64,000 nt of DNA, from the NCBI GenBank assembly GCA_900466745.1, contig UBNE01000018.1:87757-151756 (forward strand). The letters run 5' to 3'. The position numbers and the translations under genes are program-made. Below the pieces are notes generated by a model. That model saw only the letters and a program-made list of their open reading frames with translations. It searched no databases and had not been told where the DNA came from. Source of the DNA: Hyphomicrobiales bacterium. GTDB taxonomy: Bacteria > Pseudomonadota > Alphaproteobacteria > Rhizobiales > Beijerinckiaceae. This document shows positions 44,897 to 54,548 of this stretch, one piece after another. How positions within the stretch are numbered: position 1 is the stretch's first letter; the number at the start of each line of letters is the position of its first letter.

Positions 44897-45517
44897 CTAT
44901 TCCATCACCGCGGCTTTGAGGATGCAGACCATCAGCGCATGCCCCGGCTCCTTGCCGACGCAGCGGACGACATGCCGGCGGTCGCAGCGATAGCGCAGCG
45001 TCTCGCCCGCCTTGGCACGCTGGACGATGTCGCCGACCTCGACCTCGAACTCGCCGGCGGTGACGGAGAGGGATTCGATCGAGCCGCGCTGATGGCCCTC
45101 CGAATCGAGCTCGCCGCCCGGCTCCGAGGTCACATCGTACCATTGCAGCCATTCGACGGTCTTGATCCAGCCGATGATGGCGAGCCTGAGCTTGCCGTCC
45201 TCCGAGACGAGGATCGGCGTGTCGGCGCGGGTGGTCTTGTCGATGAAGGGCTCTTCCTCGCCGCTGGAAAGCACCCGCTCGATCGAGATGTCGAGCGCCT
45301 GCGACAGCCGCCAGATCGTCGCCAGCGTCGGGTTGGTCTCGTTGCGCTCGATCTGGCTGATGATCGACTTGGCGACGCCGGACTGTTCGGCGAGGTCGGA
45401 GAGCGAGAAGTTGTAGGCCTTGCGCAGGCGCTGGATCGTCTTGCCGAGCTGGCCGGAGATCACCTGCGCGCCCGATTCCAGCTCGCGCCCGCCGCGCTCT
45501 TTCGTCTCGATGCCCAT
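44897..45517 (-). CDS. XRE family regulator with C-terminal cupin sensor
   Basis: A 206-residue repressor-like protein. The N-terminal HTH (about 25-80) reads [52 protein letters not shown]. The C-terminal part (about 120-200) is a cupin that could bind a small ligand, with [34 protein letters not shown]. Such regulators often control catabolic or transport genes. The cupin gene follows immediately; a DMT-type exporter gene lies 126 bp upstream on the same strand. The ligand is unknown. Confidence 0.88.
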   Translation of the reverse strand: MGIETKERGGRELESGAQVISGQLGKTIQRLRKAYNFSLSDLAEQSGVAKSIISQIERNETNPTLATIWRLSQALDISIERVLSSGEEEPFIDKTTRADTPILVSEDGKLRLAIIGWIKTVEWLQWYDVTSEPGGELDSEGHQRGSIESLSVTAGEFEVEVGDIVQRAKAGETLRYRCDRRHVVRCVGKEPGHALMVCILKAAVME

Positions 45518-45643
45518 CCGGCCTGTCCCGCTCGCTGTCCCGATCGCCTGCCTCGCAACGATCTTTATAACGAACGGACAATGCCTGTTCTCCGGCTGCG
45601 GAGCAAGTCTCGGGAGCGAGTCTCGCGGCCGGTCGGGGCGGCT

Positions 45644-46567
45644 TCAGGCGACGCGGCTGGGGCCGGCTTCGCGCTGGGCGCGCCGGGCGAGGCCGAGCTG
45701 GCGCTCGCGGAAGATCACGTAAATGCCCGAGGCGATGACGATGAAGGCGCCGATCAGGATCGTCGCCGCCGGCCATTCCCCGAACCAGAACCAGCCGATC
45801 GCCACCGCCCAGAGCATGGTCGAATATTCGAAGGGGGCGACCAGGGAGGCGTCGCCATAGCGATAGGCCTGGACGATCAGGATCTGGCCGAGGCCGCCGA
45901 GCACGCCGATGAGGACCATCAGCGCGGCGTCCTGGTAGCTCGGCAGGTTCCAGCCGAGCAGGATGGTCGAGAGGCCGAGCAGGCTGGTCAGCAGCATGAA
46001 GTAGAAGACGATGGCGCCGGTGCGTTCCGTCTGCGTCAGCAGCCGGACCTCGACCGAGGCGAAGGCCGAGCAGAAGGCGCCGGCGAGGCCGAGCGCCGCG
46101 CCGATGGCCGCGCCCGGCCCGAGCTGGTGGGCGCCGGCGCCGAGATGCGGCGAGAGCATGATCAGCACGCCGACGAAGCCGATCGTGACGGCGCTCCAGC
46201 GATAGATCCGCACGCGCTCCTTCAGCACCAGCGCCGCGAGCACCACGACCGCCAGCGGCGCGGCATAGCCGATGGCGACGGCCTCCGAGAGCGGCAGGAA
46301 CTGCAGGGCCGCGAAGCCGCAGAACATGCCGGTGGAGCCCATGATGCCGCGCTTGAGATGGCCGCGCAGATTGCTCGTCTTCAGCGCCTCCGGCAGCTCG
46401 GAGCGCCAGCCGAGCCAGATCAGCAGCGGGATCATCGCGAAGAAGGAGCGGATGAAGACGATCTCGCCCGTCGGGTAGCGCGTCGAGATGGCCTTGATGC
46501 CGGCCGACATCAGCGTGAAGAACAGCGCCGAGAGCAGCTTGAGACTGATGCCGAGGAGAGGGGACAA
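45644..46567 (-). CDS. DMT family transporter (EamA domains)
   Basis: A 307-residue inner-membrane protein with ten hydrophobic helices arranged as two EamA repeats (first: LLGISLKLLSALFFTLMSAGIKAI to LALV; second: LGPGAAIGAALGLAGAFCSAFASV to YVIFRE). EamA proteins export amino acids or metabolites. The pattern LPLSEAVAIGYAAPL and ASLVAPFEYSTMLWAVAIGWFWFGE is typical. The start is a TTG, since an in-frame stop occurs 18 codons earlier and no ATG precedes the first helix. A perfect inverted repeat, ACGGTTTCG/CGAAACCGT, lies just upstream (about 46590-46610). Confidence 0.86.
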   Translation of the reverse strand: MSPLLGISLKLLSALFFTLMSAGIKAISTRYPTGEIVFIRSFFAMIPLLIWLGWRSELPEALKTSNLRGHLKRGIMGSTGMFCGFAALQFLPLSEAVAIGYAAPLAVVVLAALVLKERVRIYRWSAVTIGFVGVLIMLSPHLGAGAHQLGPGAAIGAALGLAGAFCSAFASVEVRLLTQTERTGAIVFYFMLLTSLLGLSTILLGWNLPSYQDAALMVLIGVLGGLGQILIVQAYRYGDASLVAPFEYSTMLWAVAIGWFWFGEWPAATILIGAFIVIASGIYVIFRERQLGLARRAQREAGPSRVA

Positions 46568-46748
46568 GGCGGCGCGCGGCGGGAGGGCGGGAACGGTTTC
46601 GGGCGAAACCGTCCCTCCTTAGATCATGGCGCGGCGGGGTTGCGAAGCGCCAAGGCTGCAACGCCGCCCAGCGGCTGGCGAGGGCAGGCCCCCAGCCGTC
46701 GCCGCGAGGAGCGGGCCGCCCGCCATGACGGCCGGCCCGCCGCCGGCG

Positions 46749-47528
46749 TCAGAAGGTGCCGCGGAAGGAGCCGCCGTCGATCAGGACGTTCTGGCCGGTG
46801 ATGTAGCCGGCATGGGCGCTCGCCAGGAAGGCGCAGAGCCTGCCGAACTCGTCGGGCGTGCCGAGGCGCCCGGCCGGGACCGCGGCGAGCCGGTTCCTGG
46901 TCGCCTGCTCGATGCTGATGCCCTGCATCTCGGCGACCTTGTTGGTTGCGGTCTTGATCCGGTCGGTGTCGAACACGCCGGGCAGGATGTTGTTGATGGT
47001 GACGTTGGCATGGGCGACCTCGCGCGCCACGCCGGCCAGGAAGGCGGTGAGGCCGGCGCGGGCGGCGGAGGAGACGTCGAGCCCGGTCAGCGGCGTCACC
47101 ACGCTCGCCGAGGTGATGTTGACGATGCGGCCGAAGCCGCGCGCGACCATGCCGTCGATGACGCGCTGCACCAGCTCGAGCGGCGTCGCCATGTTCTGGA
47201 CGACGCCTTCCAGCAGGCCCTCGCGCGTCACCTCGCGGAAAGGCTTCGGCGGCGGGCCGCCATTGTTGTTGACGAGGATGTCGGGATTCGGCGCGGCGGC
47301 GAGCAGCGCGTCCTGCCCGGCCCGGGTCGAGACGTCGGCGACGACGGCGATGACGGTCGCGCCGGTGCTGGCACGGATATCGCTTGCCGTCGCTTCGAGG
47401 GTGGCGGCGTCGCGGCCATTGACCACGACCGTGCAGCCGGCCTCGGCCAGGGCCTGCGCGCAGCCGCGGCCCAGCCCCTTGCTGGAGGCACAGACGATGG
47501 CCGTGCGGCCGGCGATTCCAAGATCCAT
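46749..47528 (-). CDS. SDR family oxidoreductase lacking the usual Tyr/Lys pair
   Basis: A 259-residue short-chain dehydrogenase fold protein. The nucleotide-binding glycine motif is VCASSKGLGRGCAQALAEAG near 12-31, with NGRD for the adenosine phosphate and VNNNGGPPPKPF in place of the typical NNAG. The catalytic Ser is in NITSASVV. Where YxxxK should be, the sequence is SSAARAG, so Tyr is Ser and Lys is Arg. I recall a named subfamily with this change (often annotated 3-oxoacyl-ACP reductase), ending in GYITGQNVLIDGGSFRGTF as here. Activity may differ or be lost. It stands alone, divergent from the LpxH-like gene. Confidence 0.88.
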   Translation of the reverse strand: MDLGIAGRTAIVCASSKGLGRGCAQALAEAGCTVVVNGRDAATLEATASDIRASTGATVIAVVADVSTRAGQDALLAAAPNPDILVNNNGGPPPKPFREVTREGLLEGVVQNMATPLELVQRVIDGMVARGFGRIVNITSASVVTPLTGLDVSSAARAGLTAFLAGVAREVAHANVTINNILPGVFDTDRIKTATNKVAEMQGISIEQATRNRLAAVPAGRLGTPDEFGRLCAFLASAHAGYITGQNVLIDGGSFRGTF

Positions 47529-47670
47529 CAGCTTTCTCCGTCAGCTTCGCCTGCTGCGCTCATGCAGCCATGCATCGGAAAGGCAGAGCATGGATTGGCG
47601 GCTCCGTCATCAAAGCGCAACGCAAATCAGACACACGCCGCAGGCATCGCAACAGCATGGGCCGCCGGGC

Positions 47671-48576
47671 ATGAGCGACGAGGACGACGCGAAGCAGGTC
47701 CGCAGCATCTTCATCTCGGACCTGCATCTGGGCACGCGGGGAGCCCAGGCCGATCTCGTGCTGGAGTTCCTGCGCGCCTACGATGCGCCGACCATCTATC
47801 TGGTCGGCGACATCATCGACGGCTGGCGGCTGAAAAGCGGCTGGTATTTCCCGCAGACGCACAACGACGTCATCCAGAAGCTGCTGCGCAAGGTGCGCAA
47901 GGGCTCGAAGCTGATCTACGTCACCGGCAACCACGACGACTTCCTGCGCGACTTCACCGGCCTGCAGTTCGGCGGCATCACGCTGGTCGACGACATCGTC
48001 CACGAGACCGCCGACGGCAAGCGCCTGCTCGTGATCCATGGCGACCTGTTCGACCTGGTGGTGCGCAACGCCAAATGGCTCGCCTTGCTCGGCGACTGGG
48101 CCTACACCGTCGCGCTCGGCCTCAACATGGCGCTCAACAAGGTGCGGCGCTGGCTGCAACTGCCGCACTGGTCGCTCTCGGCCTGGGCCAAGCACAAGGT
48201 CAAGAACGCCGTGAACTATATCGGCGAGTTCGAAACCTGCCTCGCCGAGGAGGCGCGCCGCCACGACGCCGACGGCGTGATCTGCGGCCATATCCATCAC
48301 GCCGCCTTCCGTGAGATCGACGGGCTGACTTACATCAACACCGGCGACTGGGTCGAAAGCTGCACGGCCTTCGTCGAGCATCATGACGGGCGCTTCGAGC
48401 TGATCCGCTGGCCGCAGGGGCGCCTCAAGGGCGAGGCGCCCGCGCCCGTCGTCGTGCCGGCCCGCCCGGCCGCCGTGCCGGAGCTGGCGGAGGCGGCGCG
48501 CAGCCTGCTCCGGCCGGCAGAGCTGGCGCGCATCCTCGGCGCGCAAGCGGAGACGGCCGGACGGAAAGCGCGCTGA
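47671..48576 (+). CDS. LpxH-like metallophosphoesterase
   Basis: A 301-residue cytosolic metallophosphoesterase of the UDP-2,3-diacylglucosamine pyrophosphatase-like family. Metal motifs: IFISDLHLGTRG near 14, LVGDIIDGW near 44, VTGNHDDFL near 84, VIHGDLFD near 114 and CGHIHHAAF near 195. All five are intact. LpxH proper hydrolyses UDP-2,3-diacylglucosamine in lipid A synthesis; many alphaproteobacteria use LpxI, so this protein may instead act on another phospho-lipid or sugar. The stop shares one base with the start of the glycosyltransferase gene, so the two proteins are co-translated. Confidence 0.87.
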   Translation: MSDEDDAKQVRSIFISDLHLGTRGAQADLVLEFLRAYDAPTIYLVGDIIDGWRLKSGWYFPQTHNDVIQKLLRKVRKGSKLIYVTGNHDDFLRDFTGLQFGGITLVDDIVHETADGKRLLVIHGDLFDLVVRNAKWLALLGDWAYTVALGLNMALNKVRRWLQLPHWSLSAWAKHKVKNAVNYIGEFETCLAEEARRHDADGVICGHIHHAAFREIDGLTYINTGDWVESCTAFVEHHDGRFELIRWPQGRLKGEAPAPVVVPARPAAVPELAEAARSLLRPAELARILGAQAETAGRKAR

Positions 48577-49688
48577 TGCGCGTCCTCATCGCCACCGACG
48601 CCTGGCGGCCGCAGATCAACGGGGTGGTGCGCTCGCTGGAGCGGATGATCCGGGCCGCGCCGGATTTCGGCGCGACGGCGGCGGCGCTGACCCCGGACGG
48701 CTTCCGGCAGATCGCGATGCCGAGCTATCCCGATATCCGGCTTGCCCTCGCCACCCGCCGGGCGCTGGCGCAGCGGATCGCGGAGTTCGGCCCGGACCAT
48801 ATCCATATCGCGACCGAGGGGCCGATCGGCTGGCTGACGCGGGCGGTCTGCCTGGCGCAGAAGCGGCCCTTCACCACGAGCTACCACACCCGCTTCCCGC
48901 AATATGTCGCGGCGCGCTGGCCGATCCCCGAAAGCTGGAGCTACCGCCTGCTGCGGCGCTTCCACGGGCCCGCGGCGGCGGTCATGGTCTCGACCGCGAC
49001 GGTGGAGGAGGAGCTGCGCGGGCACGGCTTCGAGAAGCTGGTGCGCTGGGGGCGGGGCGTCGATCTCGACCTGTTCCATCCGCGCCCGCACAGCGTGCTC
49101 GACCTGCCGCGGCCGATCTTCCTCAGCGTCGGGCGGGTCGCGGTCGAGAAGAATCTCGAGGCCTTCCTGTCGCTCAGGCTGCCGGGCAGCAAGGTCGTGG
49201 TCGGCGACGGGCCGGCGCGGGCGGATCTGCAGCGCGCCTTTCCCGACGCGCATTTCCTCGGGGTGAAGGAGGGCGAGGAGCTGGCGGCGATCTACGCCTC
49301 CAGCGACGTCTTCGTGTTTCCGAGCCTGACCGACACCTTCGGCATCGTGCTGCTGGAGGCGGCGGCGAGCGGCCTGCCGGTCGCGGCCTTTCCGGTGCAG
49401 GGACCGCGCGACGTCTTCGCCGGCAGCGGTGCGGCCGTGCTCGGCGAGGATTTGCGCAACGCCGCGATGCAGGCGCTCAGGATCGCGCCCGAGACCGCGA
49501 TGGAGCTGGCTGCGCGCCATAGCTGGGCGAGCAGCGCGGCGCAGTTCTACGGGCATATCCGCCGCGTGGCGCGCGAGGCCGGCTATCTGCCGCGCGAGCA
49601 GCCGGCCGCGCCCGCGGCGAGCGGCTTCACAGCCTTCGCGAGCGGGCGTGGCGCGGAAGGGCGCGCGCCGCGGCGCCTGCCGGCTTGA
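48576..49688 (+). CDS. GT4 family glycosyltransferase
   Basis: A 370-residue glycosyltransferase with the GT-B fold. N-terminal acceptor domain: MRVLIATDAWRPQINGVVRSLE and DHIHIATEGPIGW. C-terminal donor domain: LSVGRVAVEKNLEAFL near 187, then VFVFPSLTDTFGIVLLEAAASGLPVAAFP near 245, the E-x7-E motif that binds the nucleotide sugar. This matches the mannosyl/glucosyltransferase group that makes glycolipids. Its start codon overlaps the LpxH-like stop (TGATG), so the pair probably builds a lipid or envelope glycan. The last 62 nt overlap the opposite-strand antiporter gene. Confidence 0.88.
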   Translation: MRVLIATDAWRPQINGVVRSLERMIRAAPDFGATAAALTPDGFRQIAMPSYPDIRLALATRRALAQRIAEFGPDHIHIATEGPIGWLTRAVCLAQKRPFTTSYHTRFPQYVAARWPIPESWSYRLLRRFHGPAAAVMVSTATVEEELRGHGFEKLVRWGRGVDLDLFHPRPHSVLDLPRPIFLSVGRVAVEKNLEAFLSLRLPGSKVVVGDGPARADLQRAFPDAHFLGVKEGEELAAIYASSDVFVFPSLTDTFGIVLLEAAASGLPVAAFPVQGPRDVFAGSGAAVLGEDLRNAAMQALRIAPETAMELAARHSWASSAAQFYGHIRRVAREAGYLPREQPAAPAASGFTAFASGRGAEGRAPRRLPA

Positions 49689-51459
49689 GCTGGGCGCGGA
49701 AGCCGTCGCGGCGCTCGTGCACCGAGGCGATGACCAGGCCCATCGGCACGCCGAGCCCGACCAGCGCGGCTTCAGACAATTGCAGGCTCGCCTCGATCGT
49801 CTCCGGCACCGCGTCGTTGACGCCGATCTCGTAGAGATGGCGGGCATGGGCGGCGTCGCGGGCGCGGGCGACGATGACGATGTCCGGCCGCAGCGCCCGC
49901 GCCGCCTGCACGGTCGCATCGACGGCGCGCGGATTGTCGATGGTCAGGATCAGCGCCGTCGCCTCCTCCAGCCCGCAGAGCTTGAGGAATTCCGGCTGCG
50001 TCGCGTCGCCGTAGAAGGCGGGGCGGCCGGCGCGGCGCTGGGCGGTGATCAGCGCCGCGTCCGAATCGATCACGATATGCGACTTGCCATGCTCCTCCAG
50101 CATCGAGGCGACGAGCCGTCCGACGCGGCCGCCGCCGACGACGATGGCGCGGGGCGCCCGGTCGTCCGGCGGCAGGGCCTTCGCCTCCTCGGGCAGCGCG
50201 ACGGCCGGCGCGAGCTTCTGGGCGAAATGGCGGGCGAAGCGCGCCTGCAGGGGCAGGGTGATCATGCTCAGGGAGACGGCGGCGAGCGCGATGCTGGTCG
50301 CGCCGTGCCCGACCAGCCCGACGCTGGAGGCGCCGTTCAGGAGCACGAAGGCGAATTCGCCGCCGGGGCTGACCATCAGCGCGGTTTCGAGCGCTGCCGC
50401 CGCGTTCAGCCGGAAACGGCGGGCGAGCACGAAGATGATCAGGCTCTTGATTGCGACCAGCCCGACCGCGACCAAGAGGATCGCCACCGGGTGCCCGGCG
50501 ATCTCGGCCGGGTTCACGCCCATGCCGACCGTCAGGAAGAAGACGCCGATCAGCAGCGACTTGAACGGGTCGATCGTGACCTCGACCGCGCGGCGGAATT
50601 CGGTCTCGGCCAGCAGCAGCCCGGCGATGAAGGCGCCGAGCCCCATGGACAGGCCGGCGGCGGCGGCGATCAGCCCGGTGCCGAGGGCAGTCAGCAGCGT
50701 CGCCGCCATGAAGCTCTCGGCCGAATCGGTCGAGGCGACGAGGCGGAAGAGCGGCTTCAATGCCAGCCGGCCGATGACGACGATGGTGGCGATGGCGGCC
50801 GCGGCCTGGACGAAGGCCTGGGCCAGCCCGGCGAGCAGCGAGCCCGATCCGTTCTGCGTCTCGAGCACATGGACCAGGAAGAGCAGCGGGACCACGGCGA
50901 GGTCCTGGCAGAGCAGGATGGCGAAGCTGGCGCGCCCGGCCGAGGAGGTCATCCGCTTCTTCGCCGCGAGCAATTCGACGATCATCGCGGTGGAGGAGAG
51001 GGCGAGCCCGAAGCCAATGATCAGCGCCGCGGTCGCCGGCTGCCCGAGCGCATAGGCGATCAGCCCGATCGCGGCGGCCGAGAGCCCGACCTGTCCGAGC
51101 CCCAGGCCGAAGACGAGGCGCTTCATCGTCATCAGGCGCTCGAAGGACAGTTCCAGCCCGATGACGAAGAGCAGGAAGGCGACGCCGAGCTCGGCCGGCC
51201 CGGCCAGCGCCTCGGCGTTCGAGACGGTGACGGTGCGCAGCAGCGGAATCGACGAGACCAGCCCGCCGAGGCCGAAGGGGCCGAGCAGCGCGCCGCAGGC
51301 GATGAAGGCGATGATAGAGTTGACCTTGAGCGTCTTGGCGAGCGGCACCACCACCCCCGCCGTCGCGAGCACGACGACGGCGTCCTTGTAGACGGCGGGA
51401 TCGACGGTTCCGGCCACGGACTGTCCTTGCGATTCGAGCGGGTCGGGATGACCCGCCAT
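49627..51459 (-). CDS. CPA2 monovalent cation:proton antiporter (KefB/C-like)
   Basis: A 610-residue inner-membrane antiporter. About twelve helices (20-385), with the GPAELGVAFLLFVIGLELSFERL segment, ALSSTAMIVELLAAKKR and LLCQDLAVVPLLFLVHVLE (Asp typical of CPA2). A cytosolic RCK/TrkA-N domain follows at about 415-530 (AIVVGGGRVGRLVASMLEEHG, Rossmann GxGxxG-type). This is the KefB/KefC arrangement for potassium efflux gated by NAD or glutathione adducts, although no ancillary KefF/KefG gene is near. Start at the ATG at 51459. Its last 62 nt overlap the convergent glycosyltransferase gene. Confidence 0.9.
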   Translation of the reverse strand: MAGHPDPLESQGQSVAGTVDPAVYKDAVVVLATAGVVVPLAKTLKVNSIIAFIACGALLGPFGLGGLVSSIPLLRTVTVSNAEALAGPAELGVAFLLFVIGLELSFERLMTMKRLVFGLGLGQVGLSAAAIGLIAYALGQPATAALIIGFGLALSSTAMIVELLAAKKRMTSSAGRASFAILLCQDLAVVPLLFLVHVLETQNGSGSLLAGLAQAFVQAAAAIATIVVIGRLALKPLFRLVASTDSAESFMAATLLTALGTGLIAAAAGLSMGLGAFIAGLLLAETEFRRAVEVTIDPFKSLLIGVFFLTVGMGVNPAEIAGHPVAILLVAVGLVAIKSLIIFVLARRFRLNAAAALETALMVSPGGEFAFVLLNGASSVGLVGHGATSIALAAVSLSMITLPLQARFARHFAQKLAPAVALPEEAKALPPDDRAPRAIVVGGGRVGRLVASMLEEHGKSHIVIDSDAALITAQRRAGRPAFYGDATQPEFLKLCGLEEATALILTIDNPRAVDATVQAARALRPDIVIVARARDAAHARHLYEIGVNDAVPETIEASLQLSEAALVGLGVPMGLVIASVHERRDGFRAQLKPAGAAARALPRHARSRRL

Positions 51460-51631
51460 TCTTGCGGCCCGCCGGTGCGATGCACAATCGCGGAATCGCC
51501 GCGCCCTGCGAGAAATTTGCATTGCAGGGCGAGACTTTAGGCATGGCTGCCCGGCTGCCTTGCGCAAAAAGCGGTTCCCGCCGGCTTCGGGGATGGGCTA
51601 GCCTTCGCGCGCACGCTCAGAAGGATGGCTC

Positions 51632-52477
<846 letters not shown>

Positions 52478-52482
52478 AGCGA

Positions 52483-53739
52483 TCAACCGATACCCAGCAG
52501 CGGGCGGGCATTGAGCGCGGCGACGAGAGCCGCGCCCGTCAGGCAGGCATAGGCGAGGGCGAAGGCGTCGACGGCGCGCAGCGCCACAGCCGGACGGAGC
52601 GGCGAAGCCAGGAGCGCGAAGCCCGGCACGATCTGCATGGCATGCAACGCCAGGAAATGCGCGGGGCGCAGATCGCCGACGCTCAGTGACCAGCCGAAGA
52701 AGGGGATGACGGCGGCTGTCGGCAACGGGGTGCCGACCGTATGCCCGCCGGCGCCGCTCAGCGTTGCGCCGGAGAGAATGCCGAGCACGGCCGTCAGGCC
52801 GAGGCCCAGGATCAGGGAGCGGCGCAGGATCGGGGGCAGCGGAGCCGCATCCTTGCGGGCGAGGCCGTAGGCGAGGATACCGCTTGCGGCGGTGAAGAGC
52901 ACGGCAGCGATCCCCATCGCCGAATAGAGCGCGATGGCGGCCGGGCCGTCGGCGTTGTAGTGGGAAGCCTCCGCGCGCGAGGCGCGCCAGGCGATGTAGA
53001 CGAGCTCGAAGAAGAGCAGGCCGATCACCGGCCAGACCGTGAAGCGGCCGAGCCGCGAACGCTGGAAGGCTTCGCTGGTCAGCGGCAGCAGCAGCGCGAA
53101 GGAGAACAGGTAGACCGCGATCGAGATCTCGAATTTCAGCGGCTTGAGCCAGACGGGGTCGCCATTGAAGAGCCGCGGGTCGATGGCATAGGCAAGCGCC
53201 GTCGGGATCGCGAGCAGCGCCATCGCAATGCCCGCGGCGCCCAGGCGGGGCTCCCATTCGAGTGCCCGGAACGGCGCCGGCAGCCGCGCCAGGAAACGTG
53301 GAATCCGGTCTTCCGCAACGATGTCCCGGCTCGTCGCGACGAGGCGATAGAGCAGGTAGCCGACCGGGCCGAAAAGGAAGGTCAGGGCGAGGACCGGCAG
53401 CATCGCCCAATGCGGCAGGCCCTCGCGCTGCGCGCGGCGCAGCAGCCAGGCGCCGGTCAGGAGGTCGAAGGCGAGGTAATGGACCCAGCCGGCGAGCAGC
53501 AGCGGTCGCGAGGCGAACAGGGCGGCGACGTCGTCGAGCGAGGAAAAGCCGCCGCGGGCCTCGTGCCAATGCACCGCGATCAGGACCAGGTAGCCGAGCG
53601 AGAGCAGCGTCGGAATGGCGAGGCCGGCGAGGACCTGGCTCGCCCGCCAGCGCGGCGCGGCGATCAGCAGGAGCCAGCCGCAGACGGCCAGCAGATTCGC
53701 GCCGGAGAAGGCAGCGTTCCCTATCGAAGGCGGCATCAT
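52483..53739 (-). CDS. ABA4-like (DUF4281) membrane protein with extra C-terminal domain
   Basis: A 418-residue multi-pass protein. The N-terminal 145 residues match the ABA4-like family (DUF4281), as in ANLLAVCGWLLLIAAPRW, GGFSSLDDVAALF and GWVHYLAFDLLTGAWLLRRAQREGLPHW, followed by FLFGPVGYLLYRLV. The C-terminal 250 residues hold about seven more helices (PTALAYAIDPRLFNGDPVWLKPLKFEISIAVYLFSFALLLP, and LRPAHFLALHAMQIVPGFAL near the end) and look like a separate domain that I cannot name. ABA4 of plants is involved in neoxanthin formation; bacterial roles are unknown. It is divergent from a TetR gene, with a clear inverted repeat between them. Confidence 0.75.
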   Translation of the reverse strand: MMPPSIGNAAFSGANLLAVCGWLLLIAAPRWRASQVLAGLAIPTLLSLGYLVLIAVHWHEARGGFSSLDDVAALFASRPLLLAGWVHYLAFDLLTGAWLLRRAQREGLPHWAMLPVLALTFLFGPVGYLLYRLVATSRDIVAEDRIPRFLARLPAPFRALEWEPRLGAAGIAMALLAIPTALAYAIDPRLFNGDPVWLKPLKFEISIAVYLFSFALLLPLTSEAFQRSRLGRFTVWPVIGLLFFELVYIAWRASRAEASHYNADGPAAIALYSAMGIAAVLFTAASGILAYGLARKDAAPLPPILRRSLILGLGLTAVLGILSGATLSGAGGHTVGTPLPTAAVIPFFGWSLSVGDLRPAHFLALHAMQIVPGFALLASPLRPAVALRAVDAFALAYACLTGAALVAALNARPLLGIG

Positions 53740-53797
53740 ATCCTCCGAACTTGACAGTGTTCAGTTGCAGGCTGGTTGTGACCCGGTATCTTAACGA

Positions 53798-53816
53798 CGT
53801 CAAGATTATTTTGACG
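53798..53816. promoter_or_regulatory. Inverted repeat, candidate TetR operator
   Basis: CGTCAA-GATTATT-TTGACG is a perfect 6+6 inverted repeat with a 7-nt AT-rich centre, located 24 bp before the TetR start and 58 bp before the ABA4-like start, between these two divergent genes. It is much richer in A and T than its surroundings. TTGACG on the minus strand (53798-53803) could also serve as a -35 box of the ABA4-like gene, so a bound repressor would block it. This is a positional inference. Confidence 0.55.
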
Positions 53817-53840
53817 CTGTTTAGATGAGCGGAGTTCCCG

Positions 53841-54539
53841 ATGACCGAAGCGATGTCGCGGGTCACGCGCGAGCACTATCACCACGGCGCCCTGCGCCAG
53901 GCGATGATCGCGGCGGCGGAAGCGGTGCTGGCCGAGCGCGGGCTCGGCGGTTTCACCCTGCGCGAATGCGCCCGGCGGGCGGGAGTGTCGCCGGCCGCCC
54001 CGGCCCATCACTTCGGCAATCTGACCGGCTTGCTGACGACGATCGCGACGCTCGGGTTCGACGATCTCTCGGATGCGATGGAGGCGGCTGTTGCGTCGGC
54101 ACAGGCGCAGGGACGCAGCCGCCTCGCCGCGATCGCGCGGGCCTATGTCGAGACGGCACTCGGCAATCCGGGGCGCTTTCGCGTCGTCTTCGGCCAGCGG
54201 GAAATGGACCGGCAGGACGCCGCCTTCCGGGCTGCGGCGACGCGGTCCTTCGGCATCCTGGTTCGCGAGGTGCGGTTGAGCCGCGGCCTGCAGCCTTCTC
54301 GTTTGCCGGACGAGAAGCCCGCTGCCCAGGCCCCCGCTCCCGATCTGCCGGAGGTGCTGCTCGCCTGGTCCGCGGTCCACGGCTTCTCGACCCTGCTGAT
54401 CGATGGCGCGCTGGATTTCCTGACTGCAGAAGAGGGGCGGCAGGCTTTTCTCGACAAGCATGCGGCCCGGCTCTTCGCATTGCTGGCATCGGCGCTTTCG
54501 GCCGGGCAGGGGCTCGCAAAAGAAGCCGCCCGCGATTAG
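53841..54539 (+). CDS. TetR/AcrR family regulator (WHG-type C-terminus)
   Basis: A 232-residue repressor. The helix-turn-helix covers about 10-65: REHYHHGALRQAMIAAAEAVLAERG, then TLRECARRAGVSPAAPAHHFGNLTGLL, where AHHFG takes the place of the usual HYFG. The C-terminus has the WHG form (LLAWSAVHGFSTLLIDGALDF), seen in TetR proteins with a conserved Trp-His-Gly. The ATG at 53841 has GGAG 8 nt before it. The divergent ABA4-like gene and the intergenic inverted repeat suggest a local repressor pair. SixA follows 9 bp downstream on the same strand. Confidence 0.88.
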   Translation: MTEAMSRVTREHYHHGALRQAMIAAAEAVLAERGLGGFTLRECARRAGVSPAAPAHHFGNLTGLLTTIATLGFDDLSDAMEAAVASAQAQGRSRLAAIARAYVETALGNPGRFRVVFGQREMDRQDAAFRAAATRSFGILVREVRLSRGLQPSRLPDEKPAAQAPAPDLPEVLLAWSAVHGFSTLLIDGALDFLTAEEGRQAFLDKHAARLFALLASALSAGQGLAKEAARD

Positions 54540-54548
54540 GTTTCCCGC

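Noticed and set aside
46590..46610. ACGGTTTCG/CGAAACCGT hairpin between the SDR and DMT genes
   Set aside because: Perfect arms but only a 2-nt loop and no T-run; kept as a remark under the DMT gene rather than as a terminator.
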